Below, in pieces: positions 1 through 9,407 of a DNA stretch of 64,000 bases; the stretch's first letter is position 1; each line of letters starts with the position of its first letter. The notes under the pieces are model-generated. The model searched no databases, was not told where the DNA came from, and saw nothing but the letters and a program-made list of their open reading frames with translations. The DNA comes from Halomonas sp. UBA3074 (GTDB lineage: Bacteria > Pseudomonadota > Gammaproteobacteria > Pseudomonadales > Halomonadaceae): contig NZ_DFBS01000020.1 of NCBI RefSeq assembly GCF_002366715.1, forward strand, positions 13,492-77,491, written 5' to 3'. The translations under genes were made by a program, and so were the position numbers.

Positions 1-234
1 CCCTGTGGTTCTGTATGGTTACTGCGTTTTATTGAACAGCTGCATGATCAGTTTGATCGTTACCGCCGCCTGGGGCCGAAAATGCCGACCATTCGACAAG
101 AGCTGGACGAACAGCATCATCAGCTGGTGGAGTTGGCGCTACAGCGTGATGCTAAAGCCGCGCGAGAGTTGATGGATGACCATATCCATAAATCTTATGA
201 AGTGGCGCTAAAGCGTTATCAAGAGCACGCTTAG
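1..234 (+). CDS. GntR-family regulator, FCD domain (C-terminal part only)
   Basis: The reading frame is open from base 1 to a TAG at 232-234 and encodes 77 residues. The helical sequence contains the segments RQELDEQHHQLVELALQRD and ARELMDDHIHKSY. The H-x3-L-x-A-x-L-x-RD-A-x2-A-x2-L-M-x2-H pattern is typical of the C-terminal ligand-binding FCD domain of FadR-subfamily GntR regulators. The DNA-binding domain lies outside the window, so the target genes cannot be named. The next gene starts 120 bases downstream on the same strand. Confidence 0.75.
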   Translation, partial: PCGSVWLLRFIEQLHDQFDRYRRLGPKMPTIRQELDEQHHQLVELALQRDAKAARELMDDHIHKSYEVALKRYQEHA

Positions 235-354
235 CGAGCCGCATTGCGGTCTAGCCGTTAGTTAGCCACGACATAGCATATAGCCAGTGTGTAAACTGCT
301 GCGCACGTATTAGGATCGTCATTACCGACTTACTGATCTAGAAGGCAGGGTGTT

Positions 355-909
355 ATGCACACAGATAACCAGATAGTGGCACAAACCCTAACCTGGGTGC
401 GCACTTTTATCGTGGCGGAGAATATTTGCCCCTTTGCACAGCGGGAGTTGGAGCGTGAAACCATCCGTGTCGAAGTGGTGCGCTCAAAAAAAATCGAAGT
501 GGCGCTCGAAGAGCTGATGGTGGAAGTGCAGTGGTTAGATGATCACCCTGACACAGAAACCACGTTGCTGGTGTTTCCCACGCTGTTTAAAAGCTTTGAT
601 CACTACCTGGATTTTGTCGAGCTTGCTGAAAATATCTTGGCCGATCAAGGCTATGAAGGCATTTATCAGCTCGCCACTTTTCACCCAGATTATTGCTTCG
701 AAGGCGCTGAGCCTGATGAGGCTTCCAATTATACCAACCGTTCTCCCTACGCGATGGTTCACCTGCTGCGTGAAGCAAGTGTGGAAAAAGCCATCGAGTT
801 CTATGGCGACACGGCTGCTATCCCAGAGCAAAATATTGCCAAGTTAACCGCCATGGGCAGTGAGGCTGCCGAGCAGCAGCTGCAACGCTGCTTTGAAGCC
901 AGTGCCTAG
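355..909 (+). CDS. DUF1415 family protein
   Basis: This is a 184-residue soluble protein of unknown function. The N-terminal segment WVRTFIVAENICPFAQRE and the later ATFHPDYCFEGAEPDEASNY with NRSPY are the conserved signatures of the DUF1415 family, which is common in Proteobacteria. The conserved Cys and His residues could bind a metal or a cofactor, but this is inference. No signal peptide or membrane segment is visible. The gene is convergent with the diguanylate cyclase, and the two stop codons overlap by four bases. Confidence 0.85.
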   Translation: MHTDNQIVAQTLTWVRTFIVAENICPFAQRELERETIRVEVVRSKKIEVALEELMVEVQWLDDHPDTETTLLVFPTLFKSFDHYLDFVELAENILADQGYEGIYQLATFHPDYCFEGAEPDEASNYTNRSPYAMVHLLREASVEKAIEFYGDTAAIPEQNIAKLTAMGSEAAEQQLQRCFEASA

Positions 910-2561
910 GCTGGATGGATAACGAGTTGATGTTTTCCTCTCGCTTTCGCTGCATAGAGCGCCTCATCGGCCAGTTGCAGCACTGTATTGATATTGAGCC
1001 CATGGTGGGGCCACCAGGCGGCGCCTAAGCTACAACCAACGCGGGCCTGCTCATTATCAGGTAATAAGACGGGGTGATCGATAGAGCCGAGCAAGCGTCG
1101 GCTAATTTCATGAGTGAGCATCTCCAGATGCTCCTCTTTCGTTTTAAGTACCATGACGAATTCATCGCCACCCATCCTGGCCACTACATCGCCACTGCGC
1201 AGGGCATTCTTTAGTCGTTGAGTGATCTCAATGAGCAGTAAGTCGCCCGCATGGTGTCCTAGATCATCGTTAACCTGTTTAAAACCATCCAGGTCAATGA
1301 AGACGACGACCATACTTTGTTGATTTCTCTCCGCCTCGGGTATCGCAAGCTGCAAATATTGATTCAAAAAAGCCCGGTTCGGCAGGCCCGTTAACGGGTC
1401 CGTGTTGGCTAGATCTTCTAGGCGGTTAATGGTGCTTCGTTGATCCAATAAACGGGTGACCATATTACGCATCGAGGTCGAGAGTCGTTTTAATTCGGGG
1501 GAGCCGCTTTCGAGAGGAATGCTATCGGCGTGTTCGCCATCCTGCATTTTATCGGCGGCGCTGGCTAAGCGCGTCAGCGGCGCAACCATGCGCGATGCTA
1601 TCACCCAGCCAATGATGGCAAACAGCAACGCCAGTAGTATGCCTATTCCCATAATGGCTGCCTGTAACTGTTCAACCGGCGCCAGGGCGGTCATGACAGG
1701 GCGTCGGCTAACCGCTATCCAGCCTAGGCCGGGAAAGTCTTCAAAGCCGCTGCTGCGAGCATAACCTGTCATGTAACGTTCACCGTCAGGCCAGGTTTCA
1801 ATGGCCCACTGGGGCGATGTGCTCGTTGGGGCAGGTATATGCGCAAGGCTCGTAAGCGACTGACCCATCAATGCCTCAGGGCCTAATAATACCGTGCCGC
1901 TAGCGGATAGCAGAAGCATTTCAGTATCTTGCCGGTGCGGGGTCGGTGCGAGCATAGATTGCTGAACATACTCAGCCCACTGCCAGCTCAAATGTACCGC
2001 CAGGACGCCCTGCAGGGTTTGGTTGCGGTCATAGACCGGCGTAGCGATATCGACAAACTGAAGCTCTTCACCGCTGGGGTTGGGCAGTAGCTGTGCCAGC
2101 ATGACCGCTTCGTGCACATCGCCTACCCAGAGCGCCTCACGCCCTTCGATAAAGACGGGGCGTTGGGCGATGGATACCCCTTCTAAAATTCCCTCCGTAG
2201 CCGCTTGGACAGTACCTTCTGGGTCAGTGAAACCTATCCACGACACCACATTATGGTTGTCTTGCAAACGCTCCAGCTGTTCGCGTAGTAAGCCCGTGTC
2301 CGTGTCGTTGGTGAATGCTTGGATACCCAGCAACAGTTTCACTTCTTTGATCCGGGCATCCATGCTGCGATCCAGCTTATCAATCATTTGGTAAGCAGCT
2401 TCAGAAGCCGCATTGCCAATATTGGCCTCCATTTGTTCTGCCGACTCATGAGAAGCCACCCAGCCCAGCAGTAGCGTCGTGGCAAATACCAGTGTCGCAA
2501 TCAAGACGATAAAGCGTGAGCGCAGGGAAAAATGTGTGAATAAAGAGGAGTTAGAAAACAT
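906..2561 (-). CDS. membrane-bound diguanylate cyclase with periplasmic sensor, HAMP and GGDEF
   Basis: The protein has 551 residues. A first membrane helix lies near residues 17-37, followed by a periplasmic region of about 260 residues that resembles a double Cache sensor. A second helix lies near residues 300-325, then HAMP and a C-terminal GGDEF domain with the intact signature MGGDEF (GGDEF from residue 464). An RSGD motif five residues before GGDEF is a product-inhibition I-site. It is predicted to make cyclic di-GMP in response to an extracytoplasmic ligand. I prefer the ATG at 2561 because a TTG 51 bases upstream only adds residues before the first helix. The gene is convergent with DUF1415 and appears monocistronic. 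Confidence 0.88.
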   Translation of the reverse strand: MFSNSSLFTHFSLRSRFIVLIATLVFATTLLLGWVASHESAEQMEANIGNAASEAAYQMIDKLDRSMDARIKEVKLLLGIQAFTNDTDTGLLREQLERLQDNHNVVSWIGFTDPEGTVQAATEGILEGVSIAQRPVFIEGREALWVGDVHEAVMLAQLLPNPSGEELQFVDIATPVYDRNQTLQGVLAVHLSWQWAEYVQQSMLAPTPHRQDTEMLLLSASGTVLLGPEALMGQSLTSLAHIPAPTSTSPQWAIETWPDGERYMTGYARSSGFEDFPGLGWIAVSRRPVMTALAPVEQLQAAIMGIGILLALLFAIIGWVIASRMVAPLTRLASAADKMQDGEHADSIPLESGSPELKRLSTSMRNMVTRLLDQRSTINRLEDLANTDPLTGLPNRAFLNQYLQLAIPEAERNQQSMVVVFIDLDGFKQVNDDLGHHAGDLLLIEITQRLKNALRSGDVVARMGGDEFVMVLKTKEEHLEMLTHEISRRLLGSIDHPVLLPDNEQARVGCSLGAAWWPHHGLNINTVLQLADEALYAAKARGKHQLVIHPA

Positions 2562-2788
2562 TACAAAAGGCTTACCGTGGGCTGAGTCATGCTCGAGTGT
2601 GAAGGCAAGCAAAGGATACCTATCAACTAAGCAATATAATTTATGTTATGAGAATGACTTTACCGGAAAAGCTTTCTAGATGCGCGACGTTTGCTGCAGG
2701 GCAGAGTTAGAAAAAAGATTTTTAATGCAGCAAAACGTTACAAAACGAGTCAATGAATCCATTTCATGAAGTTGGACTGTTCACTTCG

Positions 2789-3283
2789 TTACAACGCCTT
2801 ATACATGACATGAGCGTCGACTAAACCAAAGCGTGCGTGTCGGTAGGCATTGGGTACCGTGCCTACGATGCGAAACCCTAGCTTTTGCCATAAGGCCACC
2901 GCGATCTCGTTCGTTGCGATTACCGCGTTGTACTGCATCGCCTGGAAACCTAACGCCTTGGCTTGTCTCTGTGAATGCTCGCACATGGCACGTGCAACGC
3001 CCTTGCCGCGAGCCATTGGCGTTACCATGTAACCGCAGTTGCAAATGTGATCACCGGGGCCAGCCGCATTGGCTTTGAGATAGTAAGCCCCCAGTAATTG
3101 GCCGCCTTCATCCTTGACGACCCAACTGACCAAGGGGGGTTTACACCACAGTTGGTAGGCCGCGTCATAGCTGATATCAGGGGCGATGGCGTAGGTTTCC
3201 TGCGCGGCCACGATGGCTTGGAAGGTGGGCCAAAAAACGCTGAAATCCTTTTCGGTCATTGGCGAGAAGGCAATGTTCGTCAT
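2789..3283 (-). CDS. GNAT-family N-acetyltransferase
   Basis: This is a single-domain GNAT enzyme of 164 residues. The acetyl-CoA binding loop is seen as VTPMARGKGVARAMCEHSQ (the R/Q-x2-G-x-G/A pattern), followed by NEIAVALWQKLGFRIVGTVP, the typical last strand-helix unit. It transfers an acetyl group from acetyl-CoA to an unidentified amine. The ending GLVDAHVMYKAL is like a subgroup of YncA-type acetyltransferases. It is on the same strand as the flavin oxidoreductase upstream, 60 bases away. Confidence 0.85.
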   Translation of the reverse strand: MTNIAFSPMTEKDFSVFWPTFQAIVAAQETYAIAPDISYDAAYQLWCKPPLVSWVVKDEGGQLLGAYYLKANAAGPGDHICNCGYMVTPMARGKGVARAMCEHSQRQAKALGFQAMQYNAVIATNEIAVALWQKLGFRIVGTVPNAYRHARFGLVDAHVMYKAL

Positions 3284-3343
3284 TCGTTTTTTCCATTATC
3301 TTCGATGTTGAGCCTACCATGGCTGATACGGCTCGCTTTGCGT

Positions 3344-4336
3344 TTAACGAACGACGTCGGCCACGATCTCGTAGCTGCGCAGACGGTCTGCATGATTGTA
3401 AAAATCACTGTTAATCATTAGCTCATCAGCGCCAGTGCGGGCTTGGAACTCTTCAAGCTCTGCTTTCACAGTGTCAGGGCCGCCAATGATCGCTGCACCT
3501 AAAAACTGGCTGACTTGTGCCTGTTCCATGGGTGACCAATCCAGTTGTTCGACCGGCGGCTGAGACTGGGTAGGTTTGCCGCGAATTAGGTTAAGGAATT
3601 TCTGCTGTGCGGTAGTGGCCAAGTAGTGCGCCATCGCATCGCTTTCGGCGGCCATGACGGGGAGGCCGACCATCGCGTGGGGCTTTTCCAAGTGCTCGGA
3701 AGGGCGGAAATTGTCACGATACAAACGCAGTGCTTCAAATAAATAACCGGGCGCAAACTGGGCAGCAAACGCAAAGGGCAAGCCCAGTTTAGCTGCCAAC
3801 TGTGCGCTATAACCGCTAGAGCCCAGCAGCCAAATAGGCACATGGGTGCCTTGGCCAGGCACGGCTTTCACCCGTTGCTGGGGCTCCGCTTCGGCTAAGT
3901 AGCTACGCAGCTCGTTCAGCAACTGCGGGAAATCATCCACACCCGCATGGGCGTTCCGCCGCATGGCCTGCATCGTGGCACCATCCGAGCCGGGCGCACG
4001 CCCTAAGCCCAAATCAATGCGTCCCGGGTAGAGCGTTTCCAGGGTGCCGAACTGCTCGGCGATCACTAGCGGCGGGTGGTTTGGCAACATAATGCCGCCA
4101 CTGCCCACGCGAATGGTAGAGGTTTGTCCGGCAACATGACCAATCAGCACAGCGGTCGCCGCGCTGGCGATGCCGGCAATATTGTGATGCTCAGCCAGCC
4201 AGTAACGGGTGTAGCCGAGTCGCTCGGTTAGCTGTGCCAGCGCAACACTGTCACGAAAAGTTTCAGCGGCGCTCCCGCCCTGACGAATCGGTGCTAAATC
4301 CAGCACTGAAAGGGCGGTATTAGCGAATTGGCTCAT
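3344..4336 (-). CDS. LLM-class flavin-dependent oxidoreductase (luciferase-like)
   Basis: This 330-residue single-domain protein belongs to the bacterial luciferase-like monooxygenases. Diagnostic segments are RYWLAEHHNIAGIASAATAV, IRVGSGGIMLPNHPPLVIAE and YPGRIDLGLGRAPG. Together they mark the subgroup often annotated as MsnO8, which uses reduced FMN; the substrate is not predictable. A Shine-Dalgarno-like AGGTGA precedes the ATG. Genes on both sides are on the same strand, but the 165-base gap upstream suggests its own promoter. Confidence 0.88.
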   Translation of the reverse strand: MSQFANTALSVLDLAPIRQGGSAAETFRDSVALAQLTERLGYTRYWLAEHHNIAGIASAATAVLIGHVAGQTSTIRVGSGGIMLPNHPPLVIAEQFGTLETLYPGRIDLGLGRAPGSDGATMQAMRRNAHAGVDDFPQLLNELRSYLAEAEPQQRVKAVPGQGTHVPIWLLGSSGYSAQLAAKLGLPFAFAAQFAPGYLFEALRLYRDNFRPSEHLEKPHAMVGLPVMAAESDAMAHYLATTAQQKFLNLIRGKPTQSQPPVEQLDWSPMEQAQVSQFLGAAIIGGPDTVKAELEEFQARTGADELMINSDFYNHADRLRSYEIVADVVR

Positions 4337-4501
4337 GGGTCACCTGCAAATTGATTCGTGGGCGCGCATGAAGTGAAAAAAATTACTTAGCGCGCTTGGT
4401 AATATCACGTTATGCGGTCAGTGACCATGAATTACAAGGCCTGGTTCCGTGAGGCAGGTCCCGTGTTGGTTTTGGCGATGTGAAATCGATGAGGGTGTCG
4501 T

Positions 4502-5194
4502 TCACTCTTTCTCAACGGGCGGCGTGGGGCGAATCAGGATTTCGTTAACGTCCACATGGGGCGGTTGGGAAAGCGCGTACACTACAGCATTAGCGATATC
4601 GCGATCCTCTAATGCATAGTCGGGTGGCTCATTGAAGAAAGGCGTGTCGACCATGCCCGGCTCGATTAGGGTGACGCGCATGCCGGTGCCGCGCAGCTCT
4701 TCACGCAGGTTGTAGCCAATCCCCGTGACGGCCCATTTTGTAGCGCTGTACATGGAGCCTGGGATGGTCGTGCGGCCCGCGGCCGAACCGGTCAATAGCA
4801 CGTGCCCTTTACGACGCTTTAGGGCGGGCAGGCAAGCTTGAATCGTGAGGCCGACACCATAAACGTTGGTAAGGATCATCTCGCGCCATGCTTCGTGATC
4901 GGCGTCACTAAATCCTCCGGGTGAGCCGCCGCGCCCAGCGTTGGCAAAAACTGCGTCCAAACGACCAAAGTTTTCTAGCGCATGTTCCACCATCGCCTGC
5001 TGCTGCTCCAGATTGGTGACATCCACCTCGCAGGTCAGCACGTTTTCCGGCCCCAGCTCATGGGCCAGTGCAGTGAGTTTCTCCTTCGAACGGGCGGCCA
5101 ATACCAGTTTATAGCCTTCCCGTGCCGCTGCGCGGGCGGTGGCTGCGCCAATACCGCTGGATGCGCCAGTGATCAAAAGCACGCTGTCATGCAT
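4502..5194 (-). CDS. short-chain dehydrogenase/reductase (SDR)
   Basis: This is a 230-residue classical SDR. It has the TGASSGIGAA nucleotide-binding loop near residue 8, an NAGRG motif, the catalytic Ser in TGSAAG, and the YSATK motif supplying Tyr and Lys. It resembles YdfG-like NADP-dependent serine/3-hydroxy acid dehydrogenases, but the substrate is unknown. The ATG at 5194 is chosen because AAGGAG lies seven bases upstream; the longer frame to 5263 adds an unrelated N-terminus. It lies downstream of the nitrate regulator gene on the same strand. Confidence 0.88.
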   Translation of the reverse strand: MHDSVLLITGASSGIGAATARAAAREGYKLVLAARSKEKLTALAHELGPENVLTCEVDVTNLEQQQAMVEHALENFGRLDAVFANAGRGGSPGGFSDADHEAWREMILTNVYGVGLTIQACLPALKRRKGHVLLTGSAAGRTTIPGSMYSATKWAVTGIGYNLREELRGTGMRVTLIEPGMVDTPFFNEPPDYALEDRDIANAVVYALSQPPHVDVNEILIRPTPPVEKE

Positions 5195-5343
5195 GGGGCA
5201 CTCCTTGCTCGTTTCATTAGGTAAGCCTTTAGCATGGCTAAGGTGATGGCATCCTGCAAACATCCTCTTGCCTATGCGCGTTGGTTTTGCTGATGAAACG
5301 CTAGCGTGGGCGCCCCTCTTATTTGCGTCTCAGTCTTTGAGCT

Positions 5344-6612
5344 TCAGTCTTTGCGTTTCAGCATGGCTGAGAGGTCCAAGATAGCCTGGGCCATGTCGGC
5401 CATGCTTTTGCTTTGATCCATCGAGGTTTTACGCAGAAAGCGGTAGGCCTCTTCTTCGCTCATTTCCTGGTGCGCCATGATCAGCCCTTTGGCGCGTTCG
5501 ATGAGTTTGCGCTCTCGCAGCGCTTTGCGCGTATTTTCAAGCTCATCGCTTAGGCCCTGTAAGCGGCTAGCCTGCGCCTGGGTGAGTTCGATCAGCGAGC
5601 GCCCTAATGGCGAGGTGAGTGCGTTGGCCGTCAGGTCGCCGAGTGGCTGGGCGCTCGAGAGCGAGAGCAGATGTTCGCAGGGGGCGGGGGTCGCGCGGCA
5701 AGGGCCCGCTTTGGCTTTTTCCAAGGCATCTTCGGCCTGGGTGATTTTACGCTGGCAAAGCACACTCAACTGAGTAATCAGGGCGCTCTCCACTGTTTTG
5801 ATGGCGTCGACACGCAGGGTGGTGAGCTCATACCAGGTTTCACCCAGCCGGTCGGGTGCTTTGCCTGATGCAGCGGGCGGTGCCGAGTGTCGTTGGCAGG
5901 CAATGTCGCGGAGGTGACAAATGCCGTCTAGAGTGCGTGGCGAAAGCTCGTTTTGCCACGCTTGCTGCGCCTCTGGCGTAGCAAACTCTACAAAGGTATC
6001 GAAACAGCGCTGCTGGTCGGCCACCAACTGATTGAGTAAGTCACGGTGAGCCTCGTCGAAATGGCCATGGGTAAAACCGTATGCACCACAAGCCCGCTCC
6101 TGCCCAGCCAGCTCTTTTCCTTGCATCAAGTGAAAAATGGCGACCAGCGTGCGGGTGATGTCGGGGTCGATAGAGGTGTCAGCCGCCTCGAAAACAATGG
6201 CCAGCAGGCCGCTGGTCAATTGGTTGAAGGCTTGAGTGGCCGCATCGGGGGAAATAGCAAAGGTATCGATGGCCTCACGAAGCGCGCCCAACTGATCCAG
6301 GGCAGACCAAACGGCAGCAATTCGGCGCAGTAGCCGCGCGGCCGCTTGGGGGCGGGCCTCGTGGCTAAGCGCTTCCAGGCGTTGGCGCATGAGTGTTTCC
6401 GCCTGTTGGCTATGCTGCCGATAGGTGTCGCGGCGGGTACTGAAGCGCTGGCCTTGCGAGGCTAAATAGATGGTGGACGCACCCCGTTCGCGTTGGAGCA
6501 TGTGAATAAAATGACTAATGTCACCAACGATGTCGGCCGTCGTGGCCAGGTGGGTCAGGTTGTCGATATCACAACGGATGGCGGTTAACAGCAGTTGCTG
6601 CGCTGAAGACAT
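5344..6612 (-). CDS. nasR: nitrate-sensing antitermination regulator, NasR-like (NIT-ANTAR)
   Basis: The protein has 422 residues. The N-terminal two thirds are a helical nitrate/nitrite-sensing (NIT) domain with HMLQRERGASTIYLAS, the hallmark of this fold. The C-terminal 60 residues form an ANTAR RNA-binding domain (RKLIERAKGLIMAHQEMSEE, then AYRFLRKTSMD). In Klebsiella NasR, nitrate binding lets ANTAR bind a leader RNA and prevent early termination of the assimilatory nitrate operon. Here the gene lies directly downstream of a nitrate transporter, which supports that role. The ATG at 6612 has AAGGAA at a good distance. The symbol rests on domain architecture. Confidence 0.85.
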   Translation of the reverse strand: MSSAQQLLLTAIRCDIDNLTHLATTADIVGDISHFIHMLQRERGASTIYLASQGQRFSTRRDTYRQHSQQAETLMRQRLEALSHEARPQAAARLLRRIAAVWSALDQLGALREAIDTFAISPDAATQAFNQLTSGLLAIVFEAADTSIDPDITRTLVAIFHLMQGKELAGQERACGAYGFTHGHFDEAHRDLLNQLVADQQRCFDTFVEFATPEAQQAWQNELSPRTLDGICHLRDIACQRHSAPPAASGKAPDRLGETWYELTTLRVDAIKTVESALITQLSVLCQRKITQAEDALEKAKAGPCRATPAPCEHLLSLSSAQPLGDLTANALTSPLGRSLIELTQAQASRLQGLSDELENTRKALRERKLIERAKGLIMAHQEMSEEEAYRFLRKTSMDQSKSMADMAQAILDLSAMLKRKD

Positions 6613-6648
6613 AATCATTTCCTTAATGGCTCGCCGCCTACCTGCTAA

Positions 6649-6691
6649 CACTCCCATCACGCTTGCTGACGGATAAAGGCGTATGGGAGTG
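6649..6691 (-). repeat. inverted repeat between narK and nasR
   Basis: A perfect 9-bp inverted repeat (6649-6657 and 6683-6691, loop of 25 bases) sits in the 105-base gap between the nitrate transporter and the NasR-like gene. No U-run follows it on the minus strand, so it is not a standard terminator. It may stabilise or process the transcript, or be a protein site. Confidence 0.4.
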
Positions 6692-6717
6692 CTATTGATG
6701 AGTTTACAAGCGCGAGT

Positions 6718-8070
6718 TTAACGAAGCGACAGCGCACCTGCGCCTACGTCATCACCCACGGCGTCACGATAAGCTTTCGCCTCTTCGGCTTCCGTCGCAT
6801 CGCTAAAACGTACCAGCAACACGCAAGAGGCCAACACAAGCACGGTGAGACCTAGGTAAAACAGCCCCTGCTGATAGCTTAAGCTTTCGCTACGAAATAA
6901 GAAGGCAGCGCCGACTGCGCCAACGTTACCGCCAGCACCGACAATGCCAGCAACGGCCCCGAGCGCTTTTTTATTGATAAAAGGCACAACGCCGTAGGTG
7001 GCGCCTTCCGCCATCTGTACGAACAGGCTAAAGACCAGCATGATGCCAATCGCGAGGCTGAGTACGTGCATTTGCGAGAACGCCACCAGCGCAATCCCTT
7101 CGCAAATCAATGCAATGAACAGCCAGCGTACGCGTCCCTTCAGGCCGCCTTGTCTAGCGAAAAGATCCGAGAAAACGCCGCCTAACGTACGCGCAAAAAT
7201 ATTCATCAGACCAAATAGACCAGCAATCAGACCGGCGGTGGCCAGGGTAAGGTCAAACTTATCGAAAAAGTAGATGGCGGCAATATTATTGATCGTGAGC
7301 TCAACCCCAAAGCAGAGGCCGTACACCACAAACAGTGCCCACACCCGGATATCTTTGGCGGCGGCGAGAAAGCTATGCTTTGCACCATTTTCACCATTGG
7401 CTTCGGGCAGCTCGCCGCGGGCACGCAGCTCGCTGAAATTGCCGTTGGGTGCATCTTGGGTAAACAGCCAGTAACCGATACCGGTAAAGAACATCACGAC
7501 ACCAGGCACCATCATCGCTAAGCGCCACCCAAAGGCTTCGTTGACACCCAGCATCAGCATGCCCGAAAAAATCAGCGGCATGAGGATTTGGGTAGTGCCG
7601 CCGCCTAAATTCCCCCAGCCCGCGCTGGTCGCGTTGGCCGTGCCCACCACATTAGGGGCGAACATCATGGACGTATGGTATTGGGTGATCACAAAGGAGG
7701 CGCCAATCGCACCAATGGCTAAGCGCGCTAATAGAAACGTTTCAAAGCTATCGGCCAAGCCAATACCCATGACCGGGACAGCCCCAAAAAGCAGTAGGCC
7801 GGTGTACGTTTTACGCGGCCCAATGCGGTCGCACAACACACCAATCGCCAGGCGGACAATGACGGTGATCGCCACCGAAGCAATAATGGTGTTGCCGATT
7901 TGTGTTTGTGTCAGCGAGAGATCTTCGCGGACTATCGCCATCAGGGGGGCAATACCGAACCAGCCGAAGAAACAGATATGAAACGCGAACCAGGAGAAAT
8001 GGAAAGCGCGCATCTGGGGAGTCGAAAAGTTGAAGAGCCGAATGCGGTTGGCTTTGTTGCGTATGTCCAT
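6718..8070 (-). CDS. nitrate/nitrite transporter, NarK/NasA family (MFS)
   Basis: This is a 450-residue major facilitator with about 12 membrane helices. The N-terminal helix FHFSWFAFHICFFGWFGIAP, the loop motif RLAIGVLCDRIGPRKTY and the nitrate-signature glycine segments GWGNLGGGTTQ and GIVGAGGNVGAVGA identify the nitrate/nitrite porter family. It should import nitrate for assimilation, or exchange nitrate and nitrite. Pairing with a NIT-ANTAR regulator downstream favours the assimilatory role. No nitrate reductase gene is in the window. A sigma-54-like promoter and hairpins precede it. Confidence 0.9.
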   Translation of the reverse strand: MDIRNKANRIRLFNFSTPQMRAFHFSWFAFHICFFGWFGIAPLMAIVREDLSLTQTQIGNTIIASVAITVIVRLAIGVLCDRIGPRKTYTGLLLFGAVPVMGIGLADSFETFLLARLAIGAIGASFVITQYHTSMMFAPNVVGTANATSAGWGNLGGGTTQILMPLIFSGMLMLGVNEAFGWRLAMMVPGVVMFFTGIGYWLFTQDAPNGNFSELRARGELPEANGENGAKHSFLAAAKDIRVWALFVVYGLCFGVELTINNIAAIYFFDKFDLTLATAGLIAGLFGLMNIFARTLGGVFSDLFARQGGLKGRVRWLFIALICEGIALVAFSQMHVLSLAIGIMLVFSLFVQMAEGATYGVVPFINKKALGAVAGIVGAGGNVGAVGAAFLFRSESLSYQQGLFYLGLTVLVLASCVLLVRFSDATEAEEAKAYRDAVGDDVGAGALSLR

Positions 8071-8387
8071 GGGATGGCCTCACGGGGCATAAAACGAGTT
8101 GATCGCAACGCAACGCATTTAGCGCGTCGCGCAAACAATTGACGAGAACATGCCTTCATCATTGAAGGTCAGGTTCGACGCACTCGTACCCAGTTGGGCC
8201 TGGTCCACGCCTACCACCACAGGTAGGCATTATGCAGATACTTTGCCAGTTGGTTTTTAATATCAAAAAAATCAGGCGCTTAATTTTATATTGGCCATTG
8301 GCTAGCCAAAAAAACGCGGCGCACATGCTGCATCATTGGGCATTTCACGCGTTTGTTGCCGCATCTTGGTGCTAAACGAATAGGTCG
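8071..8387. other. leader and promoter region of the nitrate transporter
   Basis: This 317-base gap holds no open gene. On the minus strand it contains an AT-rich stretch, the palindrome at 8298-8309 (TTGGCTAGCCAA), a sigma-54-type site at 8233-8248, and two small hairpins with six-base loops (8209-8228 and 8153-8168) before the transporter start. The patatin gene ends at 8388. Confidence 0.6.
8233..8248 (-). promoter_or_regulatory. candidate sigma-54 (-24/-12) promoter
   Basis: On the minus strand the site reads TGGCAAAGTATCTGCA. It has the GG and GC dinucleotides separated by exactly ten bases, as required for RpoN promoters (consensus TGGCAC-N5-TTGC). It lies about 165 bases upstream of the nitrate transporter start. 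Nitrogen-regulated expression through NtrC would fit, but no upstream activator site was identified with confidence. Confidence 0.5.
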
Positions 8388-9407
8388 TTACTCGTGTAAA
8401 TAGACGGCGTCGATATCAAGCGTTGAGTGTTCGCCAATGGCGTCAAAATGATCACTCAGCCAGCGCTCCGCAGCGGCCTGCCCCTGTTCGAACAGATGGC
8501 ATAAAAAAGGCCATTCGGAATTGGATTTGCTAGAAACTGACAGCCCCTCCAACGCTACCTCACCGCTAATGCGGTGAAACAGCGCTTGCTGATAGCAGTT
8601 TTCGATGCCTTGCTCATCCAGCGCGTGTTTAAGCAGTGCGATCATGCGGATTTCTTTAATCAGGGCCGAATTAAACGTTATTTCGTTAAGGCGATTCATG
8701 ATGGCGGACGCCGAAGTGGGCACTTCTTGACGGCTAATCGGGTTAATTTGAATCAGCAGGATATCGCGTGCGCTGCACTCTTCCATCAGAGGAAAGAGGG
8801 CAGGATTGCCCATGTAGCCACCATCCCAGTACGCTTCACCCTCGATTTCGACCGCTTGGAACATAAAGGGTAGGCAGGCAGATGCCATGACGGCATCAAC
8901 GCTCATCTCTTCACGACGGAACACACGCTGCTTTCCGGTGCGGACATTGGTCGCCGCTACGAATAGCTTGAGCTGCTCGCATTTGCGAACCCGCTCGAAA
9001 TCGATATGGTCGGCCACGATATCACGCAGCGGATTGATGTTGAGCGGATTGAGTTGGTAGGGCGAAACCACGCGGCTTAATAGATCCATGGCAATGAAAC
9101 CGGGAGAGTGATCCAGGCTCCAGTTGCCGGTCAAAATGTCCATCGGTGAGCGGCGAATGGGGCTGGCCATCCCCGCGCGGCTGACTGCACGCCAAAAGTC
9201 ATGCAAGGCTTGGCGTGCGGTTTCTTTATCACCCCGTGTTAACGCATCGGCCATGACAACGCCATTCATGGCGCCGGCGCTGGTGCCGCTGATGCCCTCT
9301 ATTTCAATGCGATCATCCTCCAAGAGGCGGTCAATGACACCCCATGTGTAGGCGCCGTGAGCGCCACCGCCTTGTAACGCGAGATCGAGTTTTTTGACCT
9401 GTGCCAT
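8388..9407 (-). CDS. patatin-like phospholipase
   Basis: This is a 339-residue patatin-fold lipid acyl hydrolase. The oxyanion motif LQGGGAHGAYTWG lies near residue 10, the nucleophile Ser is in GTSAG, and the dyad Asp is in DGGYMG, so the catalytic set is complete. There is no signal peptide, so it probably acts in the cytoplasm on phospholipids or acyl chains. Some halophile and Pseudomonas members act on poly-hydroxybutyrate granules, but nothing here shows that. The ATG at 9407 places the catalytic loop at the usual distance; an upstream extension to 9464 looks non-coding. Confidence 0.87.
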   Translation of the reverse strand: MAQVKKLDLALQGGGAHGAYTWGVIDRLLEDDRIEIEGISGTSAGAMNGVVMADALTRGDKETARQALHDFWRAVSRAGMASPIRRSPMDILTGNWSLDHSPGFIAMDLLSRVVSPYQLNPLNINPLRDIVADHIDFERVRKCEQLKLFVAATNVRTGKQRVFRREEMSVDAVMASACLPFMFQAVEIEGEAYWDGGYMGNPALFPLMEECSARDILLIQINPISRQEVPTSASAIMNRLNEITFNSALIKEIRMIALLKHALDEQGIENCYQQALFHRISGEVALEGLSVSSKSNSEWPFLCHLFEQGQAAAERWLSDHFDAIGEHSTLDIDAVYLHE

